The notes under the pieces are model-generated. The model was not told the DNA's origin. It did no database searches and worked only from the letters and a program-made list of their open reading frames with translations. The position numbers and the translations under genes were made by a program. From Geodermatophilus obscurus (GTDB lineage Bacteria > Actinomycetota > Actinomycetes > Mycobacteriales > Geodermatophilaceae), in the NCBI RefSeq assembly GCF_900143215.1, contig NZ_FRDM01000024.1, positions 1 to 62,969 on the forward strand: a stretch of 62,969 nucleotides of DNA, read 5' to 3'. The stretch's first letter is position 1, and the number at the start of each line of letters is the position of its first letter. Below, piece after piece: positions 39,929 to 50,228 of the stretch.

Positions 39929-40582
39929 GTGACGCGCACCCCGATCCGCCGCGCCCTGCTCGCCGCCACCGCACTGGCGCTGCCGCTGGCCGGCTGCGGC
40001 TCCGACGGGCCGGCGGACGACGTCCCCGCGGCGAGCGGCGCGCCGGCGACGACGCCCGCGACGGAGGCCGCCCCGCCCGCGCCGACCGGACCCTTCGGCC
40101 CCGGCTGTGCCGGGCTCCCGCCCGAGGGGCCGGGCAGCCCGGCCGCCCTCGCCGCCGCCCCGGCCGCGACCGCGATGTCGACCATCCCGGGGCTGGCCAA
40201 CACGATGGTCACCGTGCACGCGGCCACGCTCGCCGCGTCCCTCGACGCCACCCAGGACCTCACCGTGCTGGCCCCGGTCGACGAGGCCTTCGCTGCCGTT
40301 CCGCCCGCCACGCTCGACCCGCTGCTGGCCGACACCCCGCGGCTGACCGCGCTGGTCACCCACCACGTCATCGCCGGCCGGCTGGCCCCCGGCGAGCTGG
40401 CCGGCACGCACACCACGCTCGACGGCGGCCAGGTGACCATCGACGGCGCGGGCGAGGTCTTCACGGTCAGCGCCGACCAGACCCTGCTGGGTGCGGCCGA
40501 CGCGACGGTCGTCTGCGGCAACCTGCCGACGCTCAACGCGACGGTCTACGTCGTCGACCAGGTGCTCACCCCACCCGACTGA
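39929..40582 (+). CDS. Second fasciclin-domain lipoprotein
   Basis: The 217-residue paralogue of the preceding gene: lipobox LAGC (Cys near 24), Ala/Pro linker and one FAS1 domain with DLTVLAPVDEAFAAVPP and VTHHVIAGRLAPGELAGTH. The conserved cysteines GPGC and VVCGN match EGC and VICGN in the neighbour, probably a disulfide as in MPT70-type domains. GTG 39929 is chosen because an AAGGAG lies upstream and the signal peptide begins there; an earlier frame start at 39839 adds an unlikely N-terminus. Confidence 0.9.
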   Translation: MTRTPIRRALLAATALALPLAGCGSDGPADDVPAASGAPATTPATEAAPPAPTGPFGPGCAGLPPEGPGSPAALAAAPAATAMSTIPGLANTMVTVHAATLAASLDATQDLTVLAPVDEAFAAVPPATLDPLLADTPRLTALVTHHVIAGRLAPGELAGTHTTLDGGQVTIDGAGEVFTVSADQTLLGAADATVVCGNLPTLNATVYVVDQVLTPPD

Positions 40583-40723
40583 GCGTGCTGGAACGGCCTC
40601 CCTCAGGAACCCGCCGTGGCCCCGTCCAGCGGCTCACCGCAGGCTTCGTCCCGGGTCCCACCCTGAGCCTGCGAAGGGTGGGGAGGACGAGGTCCTCCCA
40701 CGGTGAGGAGGGCGGGGTCCTCC
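40583..40723. repeat. Stop-codon-adjacent GC-rich repeat, copy 7 (reverse, compound)
   Basis: Starts GCGTGCTGGAACGGCCTCCC right after the fasciclin TGA, so here the other end of the element faces the gene. It includes AGCCTGCGAAGGGTGGGG and ends in two GG(T/G)GAGGA/TCCTCC hairpin-like segments just before the pyrE promoter. Confidence 0.65.
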
Positions 40724-40729
40724 TAGGGT
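40724..40729 (+). promoter_or_regulatory. -10 box of pyrE (leaderless)
   Basis: TAGGGT lies 7 nt before the pyrE ATG; no ribosome site is visible. Confidence 0.5.
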
Positions 40730-40736
40730 CGGCGGC

Positions 40737-41339
40737 ATGGCACAGGACCCTCTCCCTCCGCACTCCTCGTCCCTCGGGGCAGGCCCCGGTGAGGGTGCCG
40801 CCCTGCCCGACCGCGACCGGCTGCTCGAGCTGGTCGTCGACCTCGCCGTCGTCCACGGGCGGGTGACGTTGTCCTCGGGGCAGGAGGCCGACTGGTACAT
40901 CGACATGCGCCGGCTGACGCTGCACCACGAGGGCGCGCCGCTGGTGGGCCGGGTGATGCGTCAGCTCACCGGGGACCTGCGCTACGACGTCGTCGGCGGG
41001 CTCACCCTGGGCGCGGACCCGGTCGCGACCGCGATGCTGCACGCGGCGGCCGCGGGGGAGGGCTTCCTCGACGCGTGCGTCGTCCGCAAGGCCGGCAAGG
41101 CGCACGGCCTGCAGCGCCGGATCGAGGGGCCGGACGTCGCCGGTCGCGCCGTCCTCGTGGTCGAGGACGTCTCCACCACCGGCTCCAGCCCGCTGACCGC
41201 CGTCGAGGCGCTGCGCGAGGCGGGCGCCGAGCCGGTCGCCGTGGCGGTCGTCGTGGACCGGGGCGGGCGGGCCGCGGTGGAGGCGGCGGGTCTGGAGTAC
41301 CGGGCCGCGTTCACCCTCGCCGACCTCGGCCTGGAGTAG
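40737..41339 (+). CDS. pyrE: Orotate phosphoribosyltransferase
   Basis: Joins orotate to PRPP to make OMP in pyrimidine synthesis. The 200-residue protein has the PRPP-binding motif VLVVEDVSTTGSSP at about 138-152, the KAGKAHGLQRRIEG flexible loop region and GRVTLSSGQEADWYIDMR near the N-terminus. The first 20 residues are low-complexity. It stands alone, away from other pyr genes, with its own leaderless promoter. Confidence 0.95.
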   Translation: MAQDPLPPHSSSLGAGPGEGAALPDRDRLLELVVDLAVVHGRVTLSSGQEADWYIDMRRLTLHHEGAPLVGRVMRQLTGDLRYDVVGGLTLGADPVATAMLHAAAAGEGFLDACVVRKAGKAHGLQRRIEGPDVAGRAVLVVEDVSTTGSSPLTAVEALREAGAEPVAVAVVVDRGGRAAVEAAGLEYRAAFTLADLGLE

Positions 41340-41400
41340 CCCAGGTCCTCGTCCCGCTCGACCCCGGCACGGTGCAGCGGAGGCGTGACAGTCTGGCGTC

Positions 41401-42753
41401 ATGAGCGCAGACCGCCTGCTCGTCGTCGGGGGCGACGCCGCCGGGATGTCCGCGGCCACCGCGGCCCGGCGACTGCGCCCGGCGGAGGACCTCGCGATCA
41501 CCGTCCTCGAGCAGGGCCCGGACGTCGCGTTCTCCGCCTGTGGCATCCCCTACTGGGTGGGCGACCTCGTCGAGGACCGCGACCGGCTGATCGCCCGCAC
41601 ACCGCGGGAGTTCGCCGCCCAGGACGTCGAGGTCCGCACCGGCACCCGCGCCGAGGAACTCGACCTGGACGCCGGCACGGTGCGCACCAGCGGCGGCGAG
41701 ACGCTCGGCTTCGACCGGCTGGTCGTGGCCACCGGCGGGCGGCCGCTGCGTCCCGACGTCCCCGGCCTGGACGCGCCCGGCGTCCACGGGGTGCACCGGC
41801 TGGCCGATGGCGCCGGCATCCGCGCCGCGGTCGCGGCCGGCGCCCGCCGGGCGGTGGTCCTCGGCGGCGGCTACATCGGCCTGGAGATGGCCGAGGTGCT
41901 GCAGGCCCGCGGGCTCGAGGTGACCATCGTGCTCGCCGACTCGCTGCCGATGTCCCTGCTCGACGCGGACATGGGGGAGCGGATCTGCAAGGCGCTCGGT
42001 GACATGGGCATCGACGTGCAGCCCGACCAGCCGGTGCGCGCGGTCGAGACGGGTGCCGACGGCGCGGCGCGCGCGGTCACCACCGACGTCGGCAGCTACG
42101 CCTGCGACCTCGTCGTCCTCGGGCTGGGCATGGGCCCGGAGGTGGAGCTGGCCCGCGCCGCCGGCCTGCGCATCGGCGAGACCGGCGCGATCGACGTCGA
42201 CCGCACCCAGCGCAGCCGGTCGCACGGCTCCGTCTACGCCGCCGGGGACTGCAGCCAGACCTTCCACCGGCTGACCGGCGAGGCGGTGCACGTGGCGCTC
42301 GGCACGCACGCCAACAAGCAGGGCCGCGTGGCCGGCTCGGTGATCGGCGGCCGGGCGGCCCGCTTCGCCGGTGTCCTCGGCACGGCGGTGACCAAGGTGG
42401 GCGACCTGGAGATCGGGCGCACCGGGCTGTGCAGCGGCCAGGCCGAGGCCGCCGGCCACGACTTCCGCACCGAGACCATCGAGGGGACGACGCGGGCCGG
42501 CTACTACCCGGGCGCGGAGCCGATCACGGTGAAGCTGGTCAGCGACAGCGGATCCGGGCAACTGCTCGGGGGCCAGATCATCGGCGGGCCGGGTGCCGGC
42601 AAGCGGATCGACGTCCTGGCCACCGCGATCTGGGCCGGGCTGACCGCCGAGGAGTTCGCCGGCTCCGACCTCTCCTACGCGCCGCCGTTCTCACCGGTGT
42701 ACGACCCCGTGGTCGTCGCGGCCCGGGTGGCCAGCCGGGTGGAGCTGGGGTGA
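41401..42753 (+). CDS. FAD-dependent pyridine nucleotide-disulfide oxidoreductase, CoA-disulfide-reductase-like
   Basis: The 450-residue flavoprotein has the FAD motif VVGGDAAGMSAATAARRL, the single redox cysteine C47 in FSACGIPYWVGD (the pattern of CoA-disulfide reductases and NADH oxidases), the NAD(P)H motif VVLGGGYIGLEMAEVL and the second FAD motif VYAAGDCSQT. The C-terminal dimerisation domain ends YAPPFSPVYDPVVVAARVA. The natural substrate could be CoA disulfide, a polysulfide or oxygen. ATG 41401. It overlaps the pentapeptide gene by 4 nt, so the two are co-translated. Confidence 0.88.
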   Translation: MSADRLLVVGGDAAGMSAATAARRLRPAEDLAITVLEQGPDVAFSACGIPYWVGDLVEDRDRLIARTPREFAAQDVEVRTGTRAEELDLDAGTVRTSGGETLGFDRLVVATGGRPLRPDVPGLDAPGVHGVHRLADGAGIRAAVAAGARRAVVLGGGYIGLEMAEVLQARGLEVTIVLADSLPMSLLDADMGERICKALGDMGIDVQPDQPVRAVETGADGAARAVTTDVGSYACDLVVLGLGMGPEVELARAAGLRIGETGAIDVDRTQRSRSHGSVYAAGDCSQTFHRLTGEAVHVALGTHANKQGRVAGSVIGGRAARFAGVLGTAVTKVGDLEIGRTGLCSGQAEAAGHDFRTETIEGTTRAGYYPGAEPITVKLVSDSGSGQLLGGQIIGGPGAGKRIDVLATAIWAGLTAEEFAGSDLSYAPPFSPVYDPVVVAARVASRVELG

Positions 42754-43346
42754 GCGGGACCGAGGTCCGGGACGAGGACCGCTACGGCGAGGACCTCTCG
42801 GGCTCGGAGCACACCGGGGTCACCTTCAGCCGGGTCGACCTGTCCGAGACCACGGACGACGGCGCCGTGTTCACCGACTGCGTGTTCCGGGACTGCCGGT
42901 TCACCCTGAGCCGGCACGCCGACGCCGCGTTCGTGAACTGCACCTTCACCGGCTGCTCGTTCGCCCAGGCGGTGTTCACCGACTGCAAGCTGGTCGGCAG
43001 CAGCTTCGACCGCTGCAACGTCGACCTGATGACCGTCGAGGGCGGCGACTGGTCCTTCGTCGTCCTGCGGCGCGCGCACCTGTCGCGCGCGACGCTCACC
43101 GGCGCGCGGATGCGCGAGGCCGACCTCACGGAGGTGCGGGCGGCCGGGGCCGTCCTGCGGCACCTGGACCTCTCCGGCGCGCTGCTCACCGGGGCGGACC
43201 TCTCCGGCGCCGACCTGCGCGGCAGCGACCTGACCGCCCTCGACCCGCGGGAGGTCGAGCTGGCCGGCGCGCAGGTCGACGCGGCGCAGGCGGTGGTGCT
43301 GGTGACCGCACTGGGCCTGCAGGTCGGACCGGAGGCCACCGGGTAG
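42750..43346 (+). CDS. Pentapeptide repeat protein
   Basis: The 198-residue product is built almost wholly of pentapeptide repeats with the A(D/N)LxX pattern, e.g. FTDCVFRDCRF, FVNCTFTGCSF, and later LSGALLTGADLSGADLRGSDL, which fold as a right-handed square beta helix. Cysteines are frequent in the first half. Some relatives mimic DNA and protect gyrase, but many have no known role. GTG 42750 overlaps the stop of the oxidoreductase gene (GTGA), so coupled translation is likely. Confidence 0.9.
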   Translation: MSGTEVRDEDRYGEDLSGSEHTGVTFSRVDLSETTDDGAVFTDCVFRDCRFTLSRHADAAFVNCTFTGCSFAQAVFTDCKLVGSSFDRCNVDLMTVEGGDWSFVVLRRAHLSRATLTGARMREADLTEVRAAGAVLRHLDLSGALLTGADLSGADLRGSDLTALDPREVELAGAQVDAAQAVVLVTALGLQVGPEATG

Positions 43347-43423
43347 CGGGTGTCGCCGCAGGGGAGCCGGGCGCGATACTGGCCGCCGGACCAGCGCCGC
43401 CACCGACGCAAGGAGTGCCCCGC

Positions 43424-44458
43424 ATGCCCATCGCGACCCCCGAGGTCTACGCCGACATGATCAACCGGGCCAAGGAGGGCGGCTTCGCCTACCCGGCGAT
43501 CAACTGCACCTCGTCGGAGACGGTGAACGCCGCGCTGCGCGGCTTCGCCGACGCCGGCAGCGACGGCATCATCCAGTTCTCCACCGGTGGTGCCGAGTTC
43601 GGCTCGGGCACCCGGGTCAAGGACATGGTCACCGGCGCCGTCGCGCTCGCTGAGTTCGCGCACGTCGTCGCCGAGAAGTACCCGGTCAACATCGCGCTGC
43701 ACACCGACCACTGCCCCAAGGACAAGCTGGACGCCTACGTGCGCCCGCTGATCGCCCTGTCCAAGGACCGCGTCGACGCCGGCCAGGCGCCGCTGTTCCA
43801 GTCCCACATGTGGGACGGCTCGGCCATCGACCTGGACGAGAACCTGCACATCGCCGCGGAGCTCATCGAGAAGTGCGCCGCTGCGAAGATCGTGCTCGAG
43901 GTGGAGATCGGCGTCGTCGGCGGCGAGGAGGACGGCGTCTCGCACGACATCAACGACAAGCTCTACACCGCGCCGGGCGATTTCGTGGCCACCGCCAAGA
44001 GCCTCGGTCTGGGCGAGAAGGGCGTCTACCTGCTCGCCGCGACCTTCGGCAACGTGCACGGCGTGTACAAGCCCGGCAACGTCAAGCTGCGCCCGGAGAT
44101 CCTCAAGGAGGGCCAGGACGTCGTCTCGGAGGAGTTCGGCCTCGGGGACGGCGCCAAGCCGTTCAACCTGGTCTTCCACGGCGGCTCGGGCTCGGCGCAG
44201 GAGGAGATCCGCGAGGCGCTCTCCTACGGCGTGGTGAAGATGAACGTCGACACCGACACCCAGTACGCCTTCACCCGGCCGATCGCCGGGCACATGTTCT
44301 CCAACTACGACGGCGTGCTGAAGGTCGACGGCGAGGTCGGCAACAAGAAGACCTACGACCCGCGCACCTACATGAAGCTCGCCGAGACCAACATGGCCGC
44401 CCGCGTCGTCGAGGCGTGCGAGGACCTGCTGTCGGCCGGCCAGTCGGTCGGCGCCTGA
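43424..44458 (+). CDS. fbaA: Class II fructose-bisphosphate aldolase
   Basis: Cleaves fructose-1,6-bisphosphate in glycolysis and runs in reverse in gluconeogenesis. The 344-residue zinc enzyme has ALHTDHCPKDKLD with zinc-ligand His, the loop VVGGEEDGV, and the later His in ATFGNVHGVYKPG and LVFHGGSGS. Length fits the FbaA (type A) group. I take ATG 43424 over GTG 43415 because AGGAG lies at a better distance (about 9 nt) from it. A -10-like GATACT is at 43375. Confidence 0.97.
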   Translation: MPIATPEVYADMINRAKEGGFAYPAINCTSSETVNAALRGFADAGSDGIIQFSTGGAEFGSGTRVKDMVTGAVALAEFAHVVAEKYPVNIALHTDHCPKDKLDAYVRPLIALSKDRVDAGQAPLFQSHMWDGSAIDLDENLHIAAELIEKCAAAKIVLEVEIGVVGGEEDGVSHDINDKLYTAPGDFVATAKSLGLGEKGVYLLAATFGNVHGVYKPGNVKLRPEILKEGQDVVSEEFGLGDGAKPFNLVFHGGSGSAQEEIREALSYGVVKMNVDTDTQYAFTRPIAGHMFSNYDGVLKVDGEVGNKKTYDPRTYMKLAETNMAARVVEACEDLLSAGQSVGA

Positions 44459-44459
44459 C

Positions 44460-44540
44460 GTGACCGAGCTCGCGAGGGCACGCATGGACGGAGCGACCCG
44501 GGCCGCAGGTCCGGCGAGCGCCAGCGAGGCGGAGCTGTGA
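44460..44540 (+). CDS. Possible 26-residue bridging ORF
   Basis: GTG 44460 starts 1 nt after the fbaA stop and the frame ends at TGA 44538-44540, overlapping the GTG of the next gene. The peptide begins MTELARARMDGATRAAG. Its role would be translational coupling. Chance cannot be excluded at this size and GC content. Confidence 0.25.
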   Translation: MTELARARMDGATRAAGPASASEAEL

Positions 44541-44959
44541 CCCACTCGCACCACAACCTGCTCGGCGAGCCGCCGGCCACGCTGCTGCCCGGCAACCCGG
44601 AGGCCGACGCCGAGCTCGCCGCGGGCAACCCGCCGGCCGAGGTCGCCGCGCACCACCCGACGGTGAGCGCGGCGTGGGCGGCGCTGGCCGAGGCGGCGAT
44701 CGACCGGTCCGAGCGGGTGCTCACCGACGTCATCGAGGCCTACGCCTACGCCCGCACCGGCTACCACCGGGGGCTGGACGCGCTGCGCCGCAACGGCTGG
44801 AAAGGCCACGGCCCGGTCCCGTGGTCGCACGAGCCCAACCGCGGGTTCCTGCGCTGCGTGACGGTGCTGGCCCGCGCGGCGGAGGCGATCGGCGAGACCG
44901 ACGAGCAGGAGCGCTGCAGGCAGCTGCTGCGCGACTGCGATCCCACGCTGGCCGCCTGA
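44537..44959 (+). CDS. DUF3151 family protein
   Basis: A 140-residue actinobacterial protein recognised by LPGNPEADAELAAGNPPAEVAA near the start and AYAYARTGYHRGLDALRRNGWKGHGPVPWSHEPNRGFLRC in two blocks (about 72-112). The family commonly lies beside class II aldolase in actinobacteria, as here. It is soluble and helical; function unknown. GTG 44537 follows GGCGGAG. Confidence 0.88.
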   Translation: MTHSHHNLLGEPPATLLPGNPEADAELAAGNPPAEVAAHHPTVSAAWAALAEAAIDRSERVLTDVIEAYAYARTGYHRGLDALRRNGWKGHGPVPWSHEPNRGFLRCVTVLARAAEAIGETDEQERCRQLLRDCDPTLAA

Positions 44960-45073
44960 CGAGCCGGTGCGGGCGCTCCTCGCGCACTGCCGGTGCAGGA
45001 GAGCCGGCAGTGCGCGGGGAGCACCCGCGGAGTGCGCCCCTGGATCGTCGGGCCCGACCGGCACACTCGAGCC

Positions 45074-45658
45074 GTGGACCACTTCCCGGGCACCGTCACC
45101 CGCCGGCTGCGTCCCCTGCTGATCGCCGTCCACGAGGCGCTGTCGGCCGGCGTCGCGGTCAGCGCGGCGATCCACGCCCGCCACGGGTGGAACCCGACCG
45201 CTGACCGGCACCTGGACCACCAGCTGGTCCGCCGCGAGGCGATGGAGCGGCTCCGGCCGTGGGGTGCCGGTCCCGACGAGCTCTCCGATCCGCTGCAGGC
45301 CCGCCTGCTGGACCTCGACACCGGCACCGACAACCTGGGCCTGCCGATGAGCGGGCTGATCCTGCGCACCCCCACCGATGTGGTCCGGGTCTGGCGTTCC
45401 GACGACGGCGAGCTGCCCGCCGCGGCCACCGACGGCCTGCGCGCCTTCTACCGCCAGGACCCGAGCCGCCAGCTGCGGCTCCCCCTCGACCCCGAGGGGC
45501 CGCGCGCCGCGGCAGGACACCTGGCGCTGCTGTGGGCCGACTCCGGCGGCGTCCTCACCCGCTTCGACCTGGTCCGGCCGTGCGGGCACGTGGGCCGGCG
45601 GGTGCAGGTCGACTGGCACGTCGACCTGCGCGAGCGGCTGGGACCCCCCGCTGCCTGA
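45074..45658 (+). CDS. Hypothetical protein
   Basis: A 194-residue soluble protein I do not recognise. It has no membrane segment, few cysteines and a balanced composition; segments include TVTRRLRPLLIAVHEALSAG, GWNPTADRHLDHQLVRREAM and LALLWADSGGVLTRFDLVRP. GTG 45074 is preferred: a CACACT -10-like box lies 7 nt upstream. The frame is open further back to 44993. Strong GC3 bias supports real coding. Confidence 0.6.
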   Translation: MDHFPGTVTRRLRPLLIAVHEALSAGVAVSAAIHARHGWNPTADRHLDHQLVRREAMERLRPWGAGPDELSDPLQARLLDLDTGTDNLGLPMSGLILRTPTDVVRVWRSDDGELPAAATDGLRAFYRQDPSRQLRLPLDPEGPRAAAGHLALLWADSGGVLTRFDLVRPCGHVGRRVQVDWHVDLRERLGPPAA

Positions 45659-45673
45659 CATCACTCTGGGTGA

Positions 45674-47938
<2,265 letters not shown>

Positions 47939-47951
47939 TCGTGCCTGGCCA

Positions 47952-47970
47952 TGATCAGGTCACCTGATCA
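47952..47970. repeat. Palindrome TGATCAGGTCACCTGATCA, copy A
   Basis: A 19-bp near-palindrome just after purA. The same core is at 48016, and a variant (gatcagctgagctgRtca) is at 13963 and 15174. Confidence 0.8.
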
Positions 47971-47974
47971 TGGA

Positions 47975-48010
47975 GCGTCCTCCCTCACCGTGTGACGTGA
48001 GGGAGGACGC
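47975..48010. terminator. Bidirectional terminator of purA and the phosphodiesterase gene
   Basis: Perfect 14-bp arms GCGTCCTCCCTCAC (47975-47988) and its complement (47997-48010), framed by two copies of the GATCAGGTCACCTGATC palindrome. Confidence 0.8.
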
Positions 48011-48015
48011 GCTGC

Positions 48016-48033
48016 GATCAGGTCACCTGATCA
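48016..48033. repeat. Palindrome GATCAGGTCACCTGATCA, copy B
   Basis: Near-identical to the copy at 47952, on the other side of the terminator stem. It ends 11 nt before the stop of the leftward phosphodiesterase gene. Confidence 0.8.
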
Positions 48034-48044
48034 TCGCGACGCGG

Positions 48045-49076
48045 CTAGGCTGCGGCGGCGACCTGGAGCTCCTGCCTCGCTGCGACAGCGACGTCGGGGG
48101 CGTCGGTGATCAGTCCGTCGACGCCCAGGGCCAGCAGCAGCCGGGCCTCGGTCTGCATGTCGCCGGTCCCGCTCACCGCCTCGCCGCGGCGCAGGTGCTG
48201 CGGCAGGAACGCGTTCTCCGGGCGCAGCGTCCACGGGACGACGGCGAGCCCGGCGCGGTGGGCCTGGGCGATGAGGTCCGAGACGCCGGTCATCGCCTGG
48301 TCCGCGTCGCGCCGCAGGATCCGGTGCCGGCTCGGCGCGATCCCCTGCGCGTAGGTGCTGACCTCGCGCAGGCCCGCGGGCGTGACCAGGGAGTCGTCCT
48401 CGCCTGCGTCGTCCACCAGCTGCAGCATGGTCGGCCCGCGGTGCCCGAGGTCGGCCCGCAGCTCCCGCAGCGCGGCGGCGTCGAAGGACTGCACGACGAC
48501 GGTGCCGTCCGGGCCGGCCGCGCCGAGGCGGCGCAGCTCGGCGGCGACGAGCTCGGTCATCGGGACGCCGGCCTCGTGGCCGAACCAGCTGGGCTTCTTC
48601 AGCTCGGCCAGCACGCGGACCTGCCGGTCGGCGGTGGAGCGGCGGCGGGCGATCGCCACGACCTCCGCCAGGGTGAGGATCCCGGCCCGGCCGTCGTAGG
48701 TGGTGTTCAGCGGGCGCAGCGCCGGCATCCGCTCGACGGCGCGCAGCGTGCGCAGCTCGGCGAGGGTGAAGTCCTCGCTGAACCAGCCGGTGCGCTCGCG
48801 GCCGTCGACGACGCGGGTGGTGCGCCGGTCGGCGAACTCGGGCCGGTCGGCGACGTCGGTGGAGTGGGAGAGCTCGTTCTCGTGCCGGACGACGAGCGCG
48901 CCGTCGCAGCTGACGACGATGTCGGGCTCGATGAGGTCGGCACCCAGGTCGATGGCCAGCTCGAAGCTGGCAGCGGTGTGCTCGGGGCGGTACGACGGTG
49001 CACCGCGGTGACCGACGATCACGGGACGGGCAGGGCGGGTCGCCGGGACTGTCGCCGGCGACGCGATCGCGCGCAT
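48045..49076 (-). CDS. Glycerophosphodiester phosphodiesterase
   Basis: Hydrolyses glycerophosphodiesters to glycerol-3-phosphate and an alcohol. The 343-residue protein has the GDPD motifs GHRGAPSYRPEHT with catalytic His near 26, LIEPDIVVSCDGALVVRHE (metal and general base region) and VLAELKKPSWFG. No clear signal peptide, so it is probably cytoplasmic. ATG 49076 is taken; AAAGG lies just before. Family: UgpQ/GlpQ-like. Confidence 0.92.
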   Translation of the reverse strand: MRAIASPATVPATRPARPVIVGHRGAPSYRPEHTAASFELAIDLGADLIEPDIVVSCDGALVVRHENELSHSTDVADRPEFADRRTTRVVDGRERTGWFSEDFTLAELRTLRAVERMPALRPLNTTYDGRAGILTLAEVVAIARRRSTADRQVRVLAELKKPSWFGHEAGVPMTELVAAELRRLGAAGPDGTVVVQSFDAAALRELRADLGHRGPTMLQLVDDAGEDDSLVTPAGLREVSTYAQGIAPSRHRILRRDADQAMTGVSDLIAQAHRAGLAVVPWTLRPENAFLPQHLRRGEAVSGTGDMQTEARLLLALGVDGLITDAPDVAVAARQELQVAAAA

Positions 49077-49180
49077 GCCCTTTACAACACCTGAGCAAGG
49101 TGTCCATGACGCGAACGCGCGCCGACTGGTCACCCACAATTCGGAGGACACCGCGCTGACCTGCGCGCGACCATGCCGAC

Positions 49181-50203
49181 GTGACCGATCTCTCACTCCT
49201 GGGGTGGTCGCCGGACCGGGACGCCGGGATCCCCGCCGGCTGCGTGCCCGGCCGCGTCGCCCGGGTGGACCGCGGCCGGCTGACCGTGCTCACCGCTGAC
49301 GGCGAGGTCCGCGCCCACCCGGCGGCCGCGCTGCTCGAGGACCCCGGGCCCACGGTGGGCGACTGGGTGGCGCTGCGCGGCGAGCTGGCGGTGGCGGTGC
49401 TGCCCCGGCGGACCGCGTTCACCCGTGTCCTCGCCGGGCGGACGTCGGCCGAGCAGGTGGTCGCGGCCAACGTCGACCTGGTGCTCGTCGTCGACGCGCT
49501 CACCACGGCGCCGCGCCTGCGCCGGGTCGAGCGGTACCTGGCCGTCGCCTGGGGCAGCGGGGCGACGCCGGTCGTCGTCCTCACCAAGGCCGACCTGTGC
49601 GACGACGTCCCCGCCGCCCTGCTCGCCGTGCAGGAGGACGCCGTGGGCGTCGACGTCGTGGCCGTCAGCTCGGTGACGGGGGAGGGGCTGGCCGCCGTCC
49701 GGGCGCTGCTCGGTCCCGGGCGCACGGCGGCGATGGTCGGCCCGTCGGGCGTGGGCAAGTCCAGCCTGGCCAACGCGCTGGCGGGGACGGAGGTGGCTGC
49801 CACCCGCGGGGTGCGCGAGGCCGACGGCCGCGGCCGGCACACCACCACGGCGCGGGAGCTGCACCTGCTGCCCGGCGGCGGCCTGCTCGTCGACACCCCG
49901 GGCATGCGGGAGCTCGGGCTGGTCGACGACGCGGGCGTCGACACCGCCTACGCCGACGTCACCGAGCTCGCCGCCCGGTGCCGCTTCCGCGACTGCGCGC
50001 ACCGCACCGAGCCCGGCTGCGCCGTGGCCGCGGCGATCGACGAGGGGCGCCTGGACCCGGCCCGCTACACCGCCTTGCGCAAGCTGCAGGCCGAGGCACA
50101 CCGTCAGGCGATGCGCTCCGACGCCCGCGCCCGGGCCGCCGAGCACGCCCGCGTCCGCGCCCTGCACCGGTCGTACCGGTCGCAGCCGAACAGGGCGCGG
50201 TGA
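49181..50203 (+). CDS. rsgA: Ribosome small-subunit biogenesis GTPase RsgA
   Basis: Assists late maturation of the 30S subunit. The 340-residue protein has an OB-fold N-terminus ([19 protein letters not shown]), a circularly permuted GTPase domain in which TKADL (about 135) precedes the P-loop GPSGVGKSS (about 187) and DTPGMRELG, and the zinc site [14 protein letters not shown]. All family marks are present. GTG 49181 starts MTDLSLLGW. It is not coupled to purD, which starts 25 nt downstream. Confidence 0.95.
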   Translation: MTDLSLLGWSPDRDAGIPAGCVPGRVARVDRGRLTVLTADGEVRAHPAAALLEDPGPTVGDWVALRGELAVAVLPRRTAFTRVLAGRTSAEQVVAANVDLVLVVDALTTAPRLRRVERYLAVAWGSGATPVVVLTKADLCDDVPAALLAVQEDAVGVDVVAVSSVTGEGLAAVRALLGPGRTAAMVGPSGVGKSSLANALAGTEVAATRGVREADGRGRHTTTARELHLLPGGGLLVDTPGMRELGLVDDAGVDTAYADVTELAARCRFRDCAHRTEPGCAVAAAIDEGRLDPARYTALRKLQAEAHRQAMRSDARARAAEHARVRALHRSYRSQPNRAR

Positions 50204-50228
50204 GGCCCGCTCGGTAGGGTCGCCGTCC

